From: Malaciobacter mytili LMG 24559
Lineage (GTDB): Bacteria > Campylobacterota > Campylobacteria > Campylobacterales > Arcobacteraceae
Assembly: GCF_003346775.1 (NCBI RefSeq)
Contig: NZ_CP031219.1
Coordinates: 434,001 to 498,000 of the forward strand
DNA: 64,000 nucleotides
Direction of reading: 5' to 3'
In this document: piece after piece, positions 8,793-16,127 of the stretch
How the letters are laid out: every line of letters begins with the position of its first letter
Numbering within the stretch: the first letter of the stretch is position 1
The notes under the pieces: model-generated
The model's input: the letters and a program-made list of their open reading frames with translations, nothing else
The model's database searches: none
Told to the model about the DNA's origin: nothing
Program-made: the position numbers and the translations under genes

Positions 8793-8978
8793 ATGCAAAT
8801 AGTAATGATATTAGTTTTTTCAATTGTTCTTTTAATTTTTATGATATATCCAGCTATGAAAATAGTTGAATATCTAGAAAAATTTATAAATATTAGTGAT
8901 AAAATGTATGATTTTTTAACTGTAGCAATTACAATAGCTTTATCTTTGATATTTGGAGTAGGATTATACTTTTTATAA
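8793..8978 (+). CDS. Unknown 61-residue two-helix membrane protein divergent from the nir operon
   Basis: Two hydrophobic segments (about 4-20, VMILVFSIVLLIFMIYP; about 42-60, FLTVAITIALSLIFGVGLYF) are joined by a charged loop (KIVEYLEKFINISDKMYD). An AAGGAT SD-like element precedes the ATG. The gene lies in the divergent FNR-type promoter region and ends 10 bases before the converging nirN-like gene. Length, SD and promoter position support a true small gene. I know no family for it. Confidence 0.7.
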   Translation: MQIVMILVFSIVLLIFMIYPAMKIVEYLEKFINISDKMYDFLTVAITIALSLIFGVGLYFL

Positions 8979-8987
8979 GTATAATCC

Positions 8988-10556
8988 CTATTTTAAGGTT
9001 TTTAAAAAAGCATCTAAACTCTTTTTTTCATAAGTATTTAATTTTAAGTTTTCACAAGGAAGCATATTTTTACACTTTTGCTTAAAAATATCCCAACCAA
9101 AAAGTCTAGGATAAAATTTTCTATTTTTATTTATATAGTTATATTTACCAACAGGAATATTAGCTTTATAAGAGGCAAGTTGTTTAAAGCTATTTGTATC
9201 TAAAACTATAATTTCTCCATCTTTTTCATAAATACTTAAATAAGTATATTTGCCATCTCCACTATATTCTGTATGAATATATTGTTTATTTTTTCTTGGT
9301 ATAAAACTTTTAATAGAGTAATCTTCTTTATTTATTAAAATAAGTTTATCACTTCCATTATCAGCCCAAAGATAAGCAGTATTTGGATGAGTTTTTACAA
9401 AAAAACCATCTCCTTTTATATCAATTTGTTTAATAAACTGCCAATTATACATTTTCCAAACAGTTATATAAGGCTTTTTTATATGGGGTGTTGCAAAATA
9501 AAAGTTTCCATTTTTATACCAATATGTTGCAGAAAAAAGATGTGGCATTCCCTTCATCTTATATTCAAATACCATTTTTGAAGTTTTTAAATCAAATACT
9601 CTTAAAACTTCACCTTTTCTTGCTGTTCCTATTAAATACTCTTCAAAAGGATCTATAAAAAAATCTTCAATGGGCTCTTTTATATTTATATAATTTATTT
9701 TAAAAGTATTAGTATTTATACTAGCAAGTAAAGGTTTATTTCTAAAAGTAAATATTGCTTTATCTTGTGAATATAGTTCATATAAAGCAGAAACTTTTCC
9801 TTCTAGTTTTTTTACTTCTAGTGGTATCATACTTTTAGTATCTATTATTACTATTTGTTCAGGAAGTAAACAAGTGGCAAAAAGATATTCTCCATTATTA
9901 CTTAAAGAGATATTTCGTAAATTTATACAAGCTCTTACTTTATTTAATCTTTGAGCTGTTTTTAAAGAGTAATTTTGTATCCAACCATCTCTTGTGGGAA
10001 CATAGATATTTTTTGCATCATTGCTATATTTTATACCTCCATGCACATTTGCCAAATTAAATTTACTTAAAACTCTTGTATCCTCCATAATCCAAACTTT
10101 AGAACCATCCCTTTCAACAACAGGCAAAACTTGTTCTATATCTTTTATTTTTAAAGGATTTAAAGGGTCATTAAATGAAGTAATTGAGTTATAAATATCT
10201 TCTTTATTCCATTGAATTTTCTCTTTTATAGGAGATTTTATATATCTTGCTATTGAAGTTAATTCATAAGGATTTAAAAAATCATATTTTGGCATTAAAG
10301 TTTGAGGAAAACCATCTTTTATTTTTAAAGCTAACTGTTTTTCACTAAATTTTTTTAAAAATTTGGGTAATAAAGGAGGGCCTTCTAGACCTATTCTTTT
10401 TTTATGATGGCAAGTTGCACAGTATTTATTATATAACTCTTTACCAACTTCTTTTTTAGGCAATGCTTCAACTGCATGAACAAAAGCACCATCTAAGGCA
10501 AAAACATTACTTAAAAAAATAGTTAATAAAAAAAAGACTTTTATTTTAGTTTTCAT
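8988..10556 (-). CDS. nirN: Cytochrome c / d1-propeller protein, NirN-like
   Basis: NirN is a NirS relative that acts as dihydro-haem d1 dehydrogenase in the last step of haem d1 synthesis. The 522 residues have a signal peptide (1-20), a cytochrome c domain with CATCH at 46-50 and a d1-type eight-bladed propeller (about 150-480) with NirS-like phrases (VHGGIKYS; HTEYSGDGKYTYLSIYEKDG). It is much more divergent from NirS than a duplicated reductase would be, hence the NirN call. The C-terminal 35 residues hold two extra cysteines (KCKNMLPCENL) and end like a cytochrome helix, which I cannot explain. It follows nirS after a 12-bp hairpin. Confidence 0.8.
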   Translation of the reverse strand: MKTKIKVFFLLTIFLSNVFALDGAFVHAVEALPKKEVGKELYNKYCATCHHKKRIGLEGPPLLPKFLKKFSEKQLALKIKDGFPQTLMPKYDFLNPYELTSIARYIKSPIKEKIQWNKEDIYNSITSFNDPLNPLKIKDIEQVLPVVERDGSKVWIMEDTRVLSKFNLANVHGGIKYSNDAKNIYVPTRDGWIQNYSLKTAQRLNKVRACINLRNISLSNNGEYLFATCLLPEQIVIIDTKSMIPLEVKKLEGKVSALYELYSQDKAIFTFRNKPLLASINTNTFKINYINIKEPIEDFFIDPFEEYLIGTARKGEVLRVFDLKTSKMVFEYKMKGMPHLFSATYWYKNGNFYFATPHIKKPYITVWKMYNWQFIKQIDIKGDGFFVKTHPNTAYLWADNGSDKLILINKEDYSIKSFIPRKNKQYIHTEYSGDGKYTYLSIYEKDGEIIVLDTNSFKQLASYKANIPVGKYNYINKNRKFYPRLFGWDIFKQKCKNMLPCENLKLNTYEKKSLDAFLKTLK

Positions 10557-10582
10557 GGTTTCAAGCCTTTCATTTTAGATAT

Positions 10583-10611
10583 TTAGTATCAAGCATATAG
10601 CTTGATACTAA
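10583..10611 (-). terminator. Perfect 12-bp intercistronic hairpin between nirS and nirN
   Basis: TTAGTATCAAGC and its exact complement flank a 5-base loop, starting 9 bases after the nirS stop. No run of T follows on the minus strand, so a processing or mRNA-stabilising hairpin, or partial terminator, fits better than a full intrinsic terminator. It could set nirS expression above nirN. Confidence 0.55.
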
Positions 10612-10619
10612 GAGATAAA

Positions 10620-12269
10620 TTAATATGTATCTGTCATTGTATTAGTTACATTAAATTTACCAGTTGGTGTAATTAATCTTTTATCATCAATTACAGATTT
10701 TAGTTCTAAAGTTTTTGAATCATAGATTAAAATTGGGCTAGCTTTTAGCTTATTACCCCAAATTGATGTCCAAACTTCAGATCCATCTGCATTAAACTCA
10801 AAATGTACAGGTCCTCTTGAAGCTACCTCTTTACCATCTTCAGTTTTTGCAGGAGTTAAATATTTTTTAGGAATAGGTATAGTTTTAACCACTTCTAAAC
10901 TCTCTTTATCTATTACATAAATTTGTGTTTGAAGTTTTCTATCTGGATTAACTGGTCTATCTGCAAAAATATATGGTGAGTTTGGATGTCCTTTTATAAA
11001 TAAGTTTCCTCCTCCTTCACCTGGAAGTGAGATTTTTTTCACAACTTTCCATGCATTTTGTGGATAATTTACAGGATCAGTTCCAATAAAAATAATATCA
11101 TTTGAACCAATATGTCCTGAACCCCAAATTGGACCATATTTTTTAGAATTAACATTTACACCTCTACCTGGATGAGGCTTAATTCCTTGTGAAGGTATAT
11201 TAGCAACTAAATTGCCTTTTACTGTATCAATTACAGATATTATATTTCTAGCATTTGCTGCTGTCATAAAATATCTTTTAGATAAGTCCCATCCACCATC
11301 ATGTAAATATCTTTCAGCATCTACCATAGTAATTTTTGGATTTTTAATATCTGAGTAATCATATAGCCAAACTTGACCTGTCTCTTTTATATTAACTACC
11401 CATTCAGGTCTTTCATGTGAAGCAATAATTGCTGCAACTCTAGCTTCTCTTGTAAATTCTTGTGTATCATAAGTATAACTTGCAGTTGAAACAATTTTTA
11501 AAGGTTCAAGAGTATCTGCTTCTAATGTTACAATTGAAGGTGGCCAGTAGCATCCAACAATTGCATATTTATCTTTATAGTCTGGATGTTTAGATGTATC
11601 AATAGCTCTTGCATCATTACAAGTTCTAATTTCAGCTACATTTTTAGGAACTTTCATCCATAAATCAATCATTGAGGCTTTTCCATCTCTTCCTATAACA
11701 TACATATATCTTCCTGAAGCCCCTGTTCTTGTAATATGTGTTGCAAATCCAGATGGTACCACTGAAACTACTTTTTTTGTAACACCATCAATAATAGCAA
11801 TTTCTCCCACATCTCTTAAGATAACTGCAAAGTAATCTTTCCAATTTTCAGCTTCTGGAGCTTTTGGTCTATCTTTTACTGGAATAAGTATCTTATGAGA
11901 CTTCTTCATATCAGCCATAGATTTTTCAGGAGGAAGAGGGGCTTCTATTTGAATATATTTAGCCATTAATTCAGTCTCTTCTTTTGTTAATTCTCCTGTT
12001 TTTCCCCAACCTGGCATTCCTCCAGGTGTTCCAAAATTAATAATGTGTTTTAATGTTTCTGTTCCAAATTCTTTTGATCTTGTAGCTTCTAAACTAGGTC
12101 CCAATGCCCCTTTTCTTAACATTCCATGGCACCCAGCACACCTATCAAAATATACTTGTGTTGCTTTTTGCATCTCTTCTTTTGATAATTTAATCTCTTT
12201 TGCATTAACTAATGATGTTAATCCTAAACAACTAATAGTTAATATACCTAATACTCTTCTTATTTTCAT
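10620..12269 (-). CDS. nirS: Cytochrome cd1 nitrite reductase NirS
   Basis: Reduces nitrite to nitric oxide in the periplasm. The 549 residues include a signal peptide (1-23), a cytochrome c domain with CAGCH at 44-48 and GTPGGMPGWG, and the d1 propeller (from about 140) with the characteristic phrases THITRTGASGRYMYVIGRDG, VASHERPEW-like SHERPEWVVNIKETG and GRGVNVNSKKYGPIWGSGHI. Length is typical. A strong SD (AAGGAG) lies 10 bases before ATG. The gene has no Crp/Fnr box of its own; a hairpin and the nor operon lie upstream, so read-through from nor is possible. Confidence 0.97.
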   Translation of the reverse strand: MKIRRVLGILTISCLGLTSLVNAKEIKLSKEEMQKATQVYFDRCAGCHGMLRKGALGPSLEATRSKEFGTETLKHIINFGTPGGMPGWGKTGELTKEETELMAKYIQIEAPLPPEKSMADMKKSHKILIPVKDRPKAPEAENWKDYFAVILRDVGEIAIIDGVTKKVVSVVPSGFATHITRTGASGRYMYVIGRDGKASMIDLWMKVPKNVAEIRTCNDARAIDTSKHPDYKDKYAIVGCYWPPSIVTLEADTLEPLKIVSTASYTYDTQEFTREARVAAIIASHERPEWVVNIKETGQVWLYDYSDIKNPKITMVDAERYLHDGGWDLSKRYFMTAANARNIISVIDTVKGNLVANIPSQGIKPHPGRGVNVNSKKYGPIWGSGHIGSNDIIFIGTDPVNYPQNAWKVVKKISLPGEGGGNLFIKGHPNSPYIFADRPVNPDRKLQTQIYVIDKESLEVVKTIPIPKKYLTPAKTEDGKEVASRGPVHFEFNADGSEVWTSIWGNKLKASPILIYDSKTLELKSVIDDKRLITPTGKFNVTNTMTDTY

Positions 12270-12301
12270 AATATTTATCTCCTTCCTTTGAAATAAATAA
12301 A

Positions 12302-12321
12302 AAACTAATTATTATTAGTTT
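12302..12321 (-). terminator. Weak intrinsic terminator or attenuator between the nor operon and nirS
   Basis: AAACTAAT / ATTAGTTT with a 4-base loop. On the minus strand it is followed by TTTTTATTTATTT, so it looks like an AT-rich intrinsic terminator located 24 bases after the 50-residue gene and about 33 bases before the nirS ATG. Because no separate promoter for nirS is evident, partial read-through is likely. Confidence 0.5.
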
Positions 12322-12344
12322 AAGCCTTAACTGTAAACCTTATC

Positions 12345-12497
12345 TCAACTCTCTTCCTCTAATCTTTTTTTCTCTGCTTTGTAAATCCAAAACATTGGAA
12401 GTACAATTATTGTATGTAAAAATAGAGTTAAAGTTAATGGACCTTGATTTAATGTAGCAAAAAAACTTGGTACTACATCTACAAATGGATCTATCAT
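12345..12497 (-). CDS. 50-residue single-helix membrane protein between norB and nirS
   Basis: Translation from ATG 12497 gives 50 residues ending at TGA 12347-12345. One hydrophobic segment (LTLTLFLHTIIVLPMFWIY, about 21-39) is followed by a charged tail (KAEKKRLEEES). AAGGAG sits six bases before the ATG, and the gene starts 12 bases after the norB stop. It resembles in size the small extra subunits of haem-copper oxidases such as CcoQ, and a small nitric oxide reductase subunit is a reasonable guess, not a demonstrated fact. A longer ORF in another frame here (12340-12660) is a shadow of norB. Confidence 0.72.
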   Translation of the reverse strand: MIDPFVDVVPSFFATLNQGPLTLTLFLHTIIVLPMFWIYKAEKKRLEEES

Positions 12498-12509
12498 TTT
12501 TTCTCCTTA

Positions 12510-13925
12510 TTAATAAATATGTCTTGGACTTTTTGAAGTTGTTAATAAATCTTTTATTAAGAATATAAATCCAATAAAAGTTACAACACCCATAACAAGT
12601 CTCCAACCTATACCTTGTACAAACCATGGTAAACTTTGTGAAATAAAATAAGCTTGCCAAGTTGCTCCCATTTGAGCTCTTTCAACTAATACTTGTCCAT
12701 AACCTGCAATAGTTAAAGATACAGTCATTCCTAATACTCCAATAGTAATTAATGAAATTGCCATTTTAGAAGCAAATGTTGCTTTTAAAACTTTGATACC
12801 ATTTTTACCTTGTAATCCTAAATAAAACATACCTATTAAAATTGTTGCGTATGCTCCAAAAAAGGCTAAGTGTCCGTGAGCAGAAGTAAACTGCGTACCG
12901 TGCGTATAGATATTTATTTGTGGTAAAGTGTGGAAAAATCCCCAAACACCTGCACCTAAAAAGTTACCAAAAGCATTTGTAACAAACCAAGCAAAAGCAG
13001 GAGTATTGTTCATAGTTTTTTCTTCTGTTCCTTCTTTTAACCCAGTCTCTTTTCCCCAATCATAAATTACATGCACAAACATTGCAACTAAAGGTACTGG
13101 CTCAAGTGCAGAAAACAGTGCTCCAATTTCCCACCAATATTCAGGTGTTCCAATCCAAAAATAGTGATGTCCTAATCCTAAAATACCAGAACCAAAAAGC
13201 ATAGTTACTTCAATCCATAACCACATTTCAACTATTTCTCTTCTAGCACCAATAATTTTAATAAGTCCATATGCTGCTAAACATCCAACAAATACTTCCC
13301 AAGTAGCTTCAACCCATAAGTGAATTACCCACCACCACCAATATTGATCAACTGAAATATTTTCTGTAAAGAACATACCTGCAAGATATAAACCAGCTAA
13401 GGCTAAAACATCTGCCATAAGAACTGTTACAATACCTGTTTGTTTTCCTTTTGCAGCTGTTGCAAAAAGGTTAAAAACAAATACTAAAACCACTACAACA
13501 ATACCTATATCAGCCCATCTTGGTGCTTCAATATATTCTCTACCTTCATTAATAAACCAAATTGTACTTTCAGTTGCAGGCCCTACTTGAACTAAAATAT
13601 ATACTAATACAACAACTGTAACGGCAGCTGTTAATATATAAAAAGCAATATTTCCAAGTTTAATTCCTACTGTTTCAATTTCTGTTTCATCAGGTAGTAA
13701 GTAATATACTGAACCAATCATTGCATAAAGCATCCATACTACTAAAGCATTAATATGAACCATTCTTGCAACATTAAAATCAAATACTTCAAAAAGAAAG
13801 CTTGGAAATAAAAATTGAGTTGCTGCAATAAGTCCCATAAGTAATTGTGCACCAAATAATATAGCTGCAACAGTAAAATACTTAATTGCTAATTTTTTTG
13901 ATTCAAATTGTAAATTATTTGCCAT
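12510..13925 (-). CDS. norB: Nitric oxide reductase cytochrome b subunit NorB
   Basis: Reduces two NO to N2O in the inner membrane, receiving electrons from NorC. With the ATG at 13925, which has AGGAG upstream (an upstream ATG at 13946 has none), the protein is 471 residues with about 12 membrane helices. Haem and non-haem iron ligands are recognisable: RMVHINALVVWM (about 45-56), HLWVEATWEVFVG with His and Glu, MFVHVIYDW, and THGTQFTSAHGHLAFFGAYA near 340-360. The start overlaps the norC stop by 11 bases. No norQ or norD is nearby. Confidence 0.97.
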   Translation of the reverse strand: MANNLQFESKKLAIKYFTVAAILFGAQLLMGLIAATQFLFPSFLFEVFDFNVARMVHINALVVWMLYAMIGSVYYLLPDETEIETVGIKLGNIAFYILTAAVTVVVLVYILVQVGPATESTIWFINEGREYIEAPRWADIGIVVVVLVFVFNLFATAAKGKQTGIVTVLMADVLALAGLYLAGMFFTENISVDQYWWWWVIHLWVEATWEVFVGCLAAYGLIKIIGARREIVEMWLWIEVTMLFGSGILGLGHHYFWIGTPEYWWEIGALFSALEPVPLVAMFVHVIYDWGKETGLKEGTEEKTMNNTPAFAWFVTNAFGNFLGAGVWGFFHTLPQINIYTHGTQFTSAHGHLAFFGAYATILIGMFYLGLQGKNGIKVLKATFASKMAISLITIGVLGMTVSLTIAGYGQVLVERAQMGATWQAYFISQSLPWFVQGIGWRLVMGVVTFIGFIFLIKDLLTTSKSPRHIY

Positions 13926-14580
13926 GAATCGCTCCTGTCTTACCATCTAAAGACATTCTTCCAAAGTTTCTTGGGAATCCATTTGTATCAATAGATGACA
14001 TATGTTTTAAGAAAGCTACAAGTCCCATCGCTTCTTTTTGTGTAATACCAAGATTTGGCATCATTCTTTCATGTGATGGATACATTGAAGGATTTTGTAA
14101 AAATTTTGACATTGCTTCTTCTTTTGTTTTAGAATCTGTCATTAAAATATAATTCTCCCATGCTGGATCTAACCAAGCTTTTGTTAAATCAGGAGCATAA
14201 TATGCACCATTTCCTAATAGGGTATGGCAATTCATACAGTTTTTAGCTTGAGAAGCTAATTTCCCAAGTCTTAAAAGAGATGAAGCTTCTTCTTCAGACC
14301 AATCATCTCTTCCAAAGAATTTTTCTTTTTCACCAATTTTTGGCACCTCATGACCTCTTTTTATATCCATTTCATAAGTAATTTTATAATTAATTACTGT
14401 TGGAGCGGGTACTCTTTTGGTAATACCATTTCTAAGATCTGTATCTGTTCCCATACTAATTTGACTCATAGAGTCAAAAGTAAGCCAAATTAATAATATA
14501 GCGGCAAATCCAGTTACCCAAGCAGCAGATTTTCTCCAAAAAGGGATACTCGTCCATACTGAAACAACTTTTCTAGACAC
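13915..14580 (-). CDS. norC: Nitric oxide reductase cytochrome c subunit NorC
   Basis: Membrane-anchored cytochrome c that feeds electrons to NorB. The 221 residues show an N-terminal helix (SAAWVTGFAAILLIWLTF, about 18-35) and one haem site CMNCH at 115-119 followed by the typical TLLGNGAYYAPDLTKAW. The likely Met ligand is in HERMMPNLGIT. It is longer than the roughly 150-residue proteobacterial NorC because of about 60 extra residues between the membrane helix and the haem domain. It lies second in the operon orf108-norC-norB-orf50. Confidence 0.96.
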   Translation of the reverse strand: MSRKVVSVWTSIPFWRKSAAWVTGFAAILLIWLTFDSMSQISMGTDTDLRNGITKRVPAPTVINYKITYEMDIKRGHEVPKIGEKEKFFGRDDWSEEEASSLLRLGKLASQAKNCMNCHTLLGNGAYYAPDLTKAWLDPAWENYILMTDSKTKEEAMSKFLQNPSMYPSHERMMPNLGITQKEAMGLVAFLKHMSSIDTNGFPRNFGRMSLDGKTGAIHGK

Positions 14581-14597
14581 CTTGTTCCTCCTAAGAT

Positions 14598-14924
14598 TTA
14601 TTGTTCATATCTTTCTTCTGAACGAAGATTTAAGTAATAATACAAGTGGGGAAGAATTAGATAACAAATCATTGTTACCATAAGTACTTTAACTGTAAAA
14701 GAATCACTTTGTATCTTCGTTGCAAAAAAATACATACAATATGTTTGCAAACCCCAAAATATATATGCAAATGGCATATATATTCTTTTTAGTTTGTCCA
14801 TTTTTACTAGCGTATAAATAGCTACAAAAAATAGTCCAAATAACAATACAAATGAAGAAGATAAAAATATTGGTAAAAAATCATCCAATGCAATTTCTGG
14901 TCTTCTTATAAAAACAACATCCAT
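14598..14924 (-). CDS. Unknown 108-residue membrane protein heading the nor operon
   Basis: Three to four hydrophobic segments (about 18-41, 51-68, 77-96) and a short charged tail. The product begins MDVVFIRRPE and has no cysteine cluster or haem motif. It is the first gene after the Crp/Fnr-type promoter and lies 17 bases before norC, so it is very probably co-expressed with norCB. Some denitrifiers carry small membrane proteins NorE/NorF near nor genes; whether this one is related cannot be told by eye. Confidence 0.8.
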   Translation of the reverse strand: MDVVFIRRPEIALDDFLPIFLSSSFVLLFGLFFVAIYTLVKMDKLKRIYMPFAYIFWGLQTYCMYFFATKIQSDSFTVKVLMVTMICYLILPHLYYYLNLRSEERYEQ

Positions 14925-14964
14925 ATTTTCTCTCCTTTATTGACAATATATGAACCATAAAAAA

Positions 14965-15006
14965 ATTCTAGTCTAAAAATAAACTTAAAAAAATGACATA
15001 TGTCAA
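14965..15006 (-). promoter_or_regulatory. Class II Crp/Fnr-type promoter of the nor operon
   Basis: On the minus strand TTGACATATGTCAT occupies 15006-14993 (TTGAC-N4-GTCAT, one base short of a perfect palindrome). TAGAAT at 14970-14965 then lies at -12 to -7 for a start at 14958, which places the box centre at exactly -41.5. It shares the TTGAC/GTCA half-site with the napA promoter rather than the TTGAT/ATCAA of the nir promoter. Confidence 0.8.
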
Positions 15007-15111
15007 TTTTTTATAATTATTGAAGTTATTTGAAATTATTAAACAAAAAATGTTTAGAAAATAAACAAATTAGATAAATAAAGTAAATTTTATAATTAAG
15101 CAATAATAGAG

Positions 15112-15144
15112 AAAAAAAGGGCCTTTTATCTAAAGGCCCTTTTT
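15112..15144 (-). terminator. Strong intrinsic terminator after the PilJ-domain sensor gene
   Basis: GGGCCTTT / AAAGGCCC stem extended by flanking A and T runs, with a 5-base loop, six bases past the stop of the gene at 15150. The minus-strand product ends in a run of T, typical of intrinsic termination. Confidence 0.85.
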
Positions 15145-15149
15145 ATGGA

Positions 15150-16127
15150 TTATTTATTTTTACAATTAATTGCAAGGGTATTTAATTCTTTTTTTAATTC
15201 TTGAAGTTTATGTGTAAAGTTTAAAAGATTTTCTTGAGATTCTATAACCATATCTTCACTTTTATAAAGTTGATTTGACAGGTCTTGTGAATCTTTTAAT
15301 TCATCTAAAATTTGATCAAATTCATTAGTTAAATCTTCTAATCTTTTTGAAGCATTATTTGAATAATCCATTGCAGCATTTATTTTATGAATAAAACAAT
15401 TTAGAGTATCAGTTGCTTCAACAATCTCTTTTTCAGCTTCAAAGTTTATTAAATCAATAGGTTCAGTAATATTTTCTTCTTTTAATTTTTTTGATAACTC
15501 AAGGAACTTTTTAGCATTTTCTTCCATTGATTTTAATTGATAAAAACTATAAATTACTAAAAGAATAATCATAAGTGCAAAAATATATTGAAAATACTTT
15601 ATAGAGTCAGTTTTTTTCTCTGCATAAGTTGTATATAAACTTACAATAACATCTACTTCATTTAATAAATTGTTATTTGTTTCATAAATTGTATCTACTA
15701 AGTTTTTTAATATTTTTTGATTTGTTTCATTTCTATTTTCTAGTAATTCTTTAATTTTTAAAATATTTGAATAAAAATTACTCCATAAAATTTCAACTTT
15801 TGAAATTTGATTTGAAATTGAAGTAGTTGGGGCTTTTTCAATACCCAATAAAGAATTTCCATCTTTTAAAGATTTTAAATTATATATAAATTCTTGCGTA
15901 GCATTATCTAATTCTGAAAAGCTATGTTTATTATTATGATATAAGTAAAATACATTTTTGGAAATTCTTTGGGTAAGCATTCTTTGTTTTCCAGCAATAT
16001 TTATAATAAGTGCATCTTTTTCATTTTTTGCATTTAAATAAATAGTTGTTCCTATAATACTAGACATTAAGATTATAAATAATAATCCAATTGTTTTAAT
16101 TTTTGTACTAATTGTTGTTTGTTTCAT
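15150..16127 (-). CDS. PilJ/NarX-type nitrate-sensor-like membrane protein without an output domain
   Basis: 325 residues: membrane helix at about 12-31, a periplasmic helical domain and a second helix at about 180-198, then a cytoplasmic coiled-coil of about 120 residues. Directly after helix 1 is AGKQRMLTQRISK (45-57), the P-box-like motif of the PilJ/type IV pili MCP N-terminal domain found in NarX, NarQ and nitrate chemoreceptors. After helix 2 there is a HAMP-like/coiled-coil region but no methyl-accepting hairpin, kinase or cyclase domain. The gene overlaps the stop of the upstream Crp/Fnr gene by 4 bases, so the two are coupled. A nitrate or nitrite sensing role is inferred from the domain and locus. 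Confidence 0.82.
   Translation of the reverse strand: MKQTTISTKIKTIGLLFIILMSSIIGTTIYLNAKNEKDALIINIAGKQRMLTQRISKNVFYLYHNNKHSFSELDNATQEFIYNLKSLKDGNSLLGIEKAPTTSISNQISKVEILWSNFYSNILKIKELLENRNETNQKILKNLVDTIYETNNNLLNEVDVIVSLYTTYAEKKTDSIKYFQYIFALMIILLVIYSFYQLKSMEENAKKFLELSKKLKEENITEPIDLINFEAEKEIVEATDTLNCFIHKINAAMDYSNNASKRLEDLTNEFDQILDELKDSQDLSNQLYKSEDMVIESQENLLNFTHKLQELKKELNTLAINCKNK

Noticed and set aside
10583-10611. Possible Crp/Fnr operator in the nirS-nirN gap
   Set aside because: The half-sites are in the reverse order (ATCAAG...CTTGAT) with the wrong spacing; it is better explained as an RNA hairpin.
12340-12660. 106-codon minus-strand ORF with Cys/Tyr-rich product
   Set aside because: It overlaps norB in another frame and its composition is unlike a real protein. 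The true small gene here is the 50-codon frame at 12345-12497, which has an SD.
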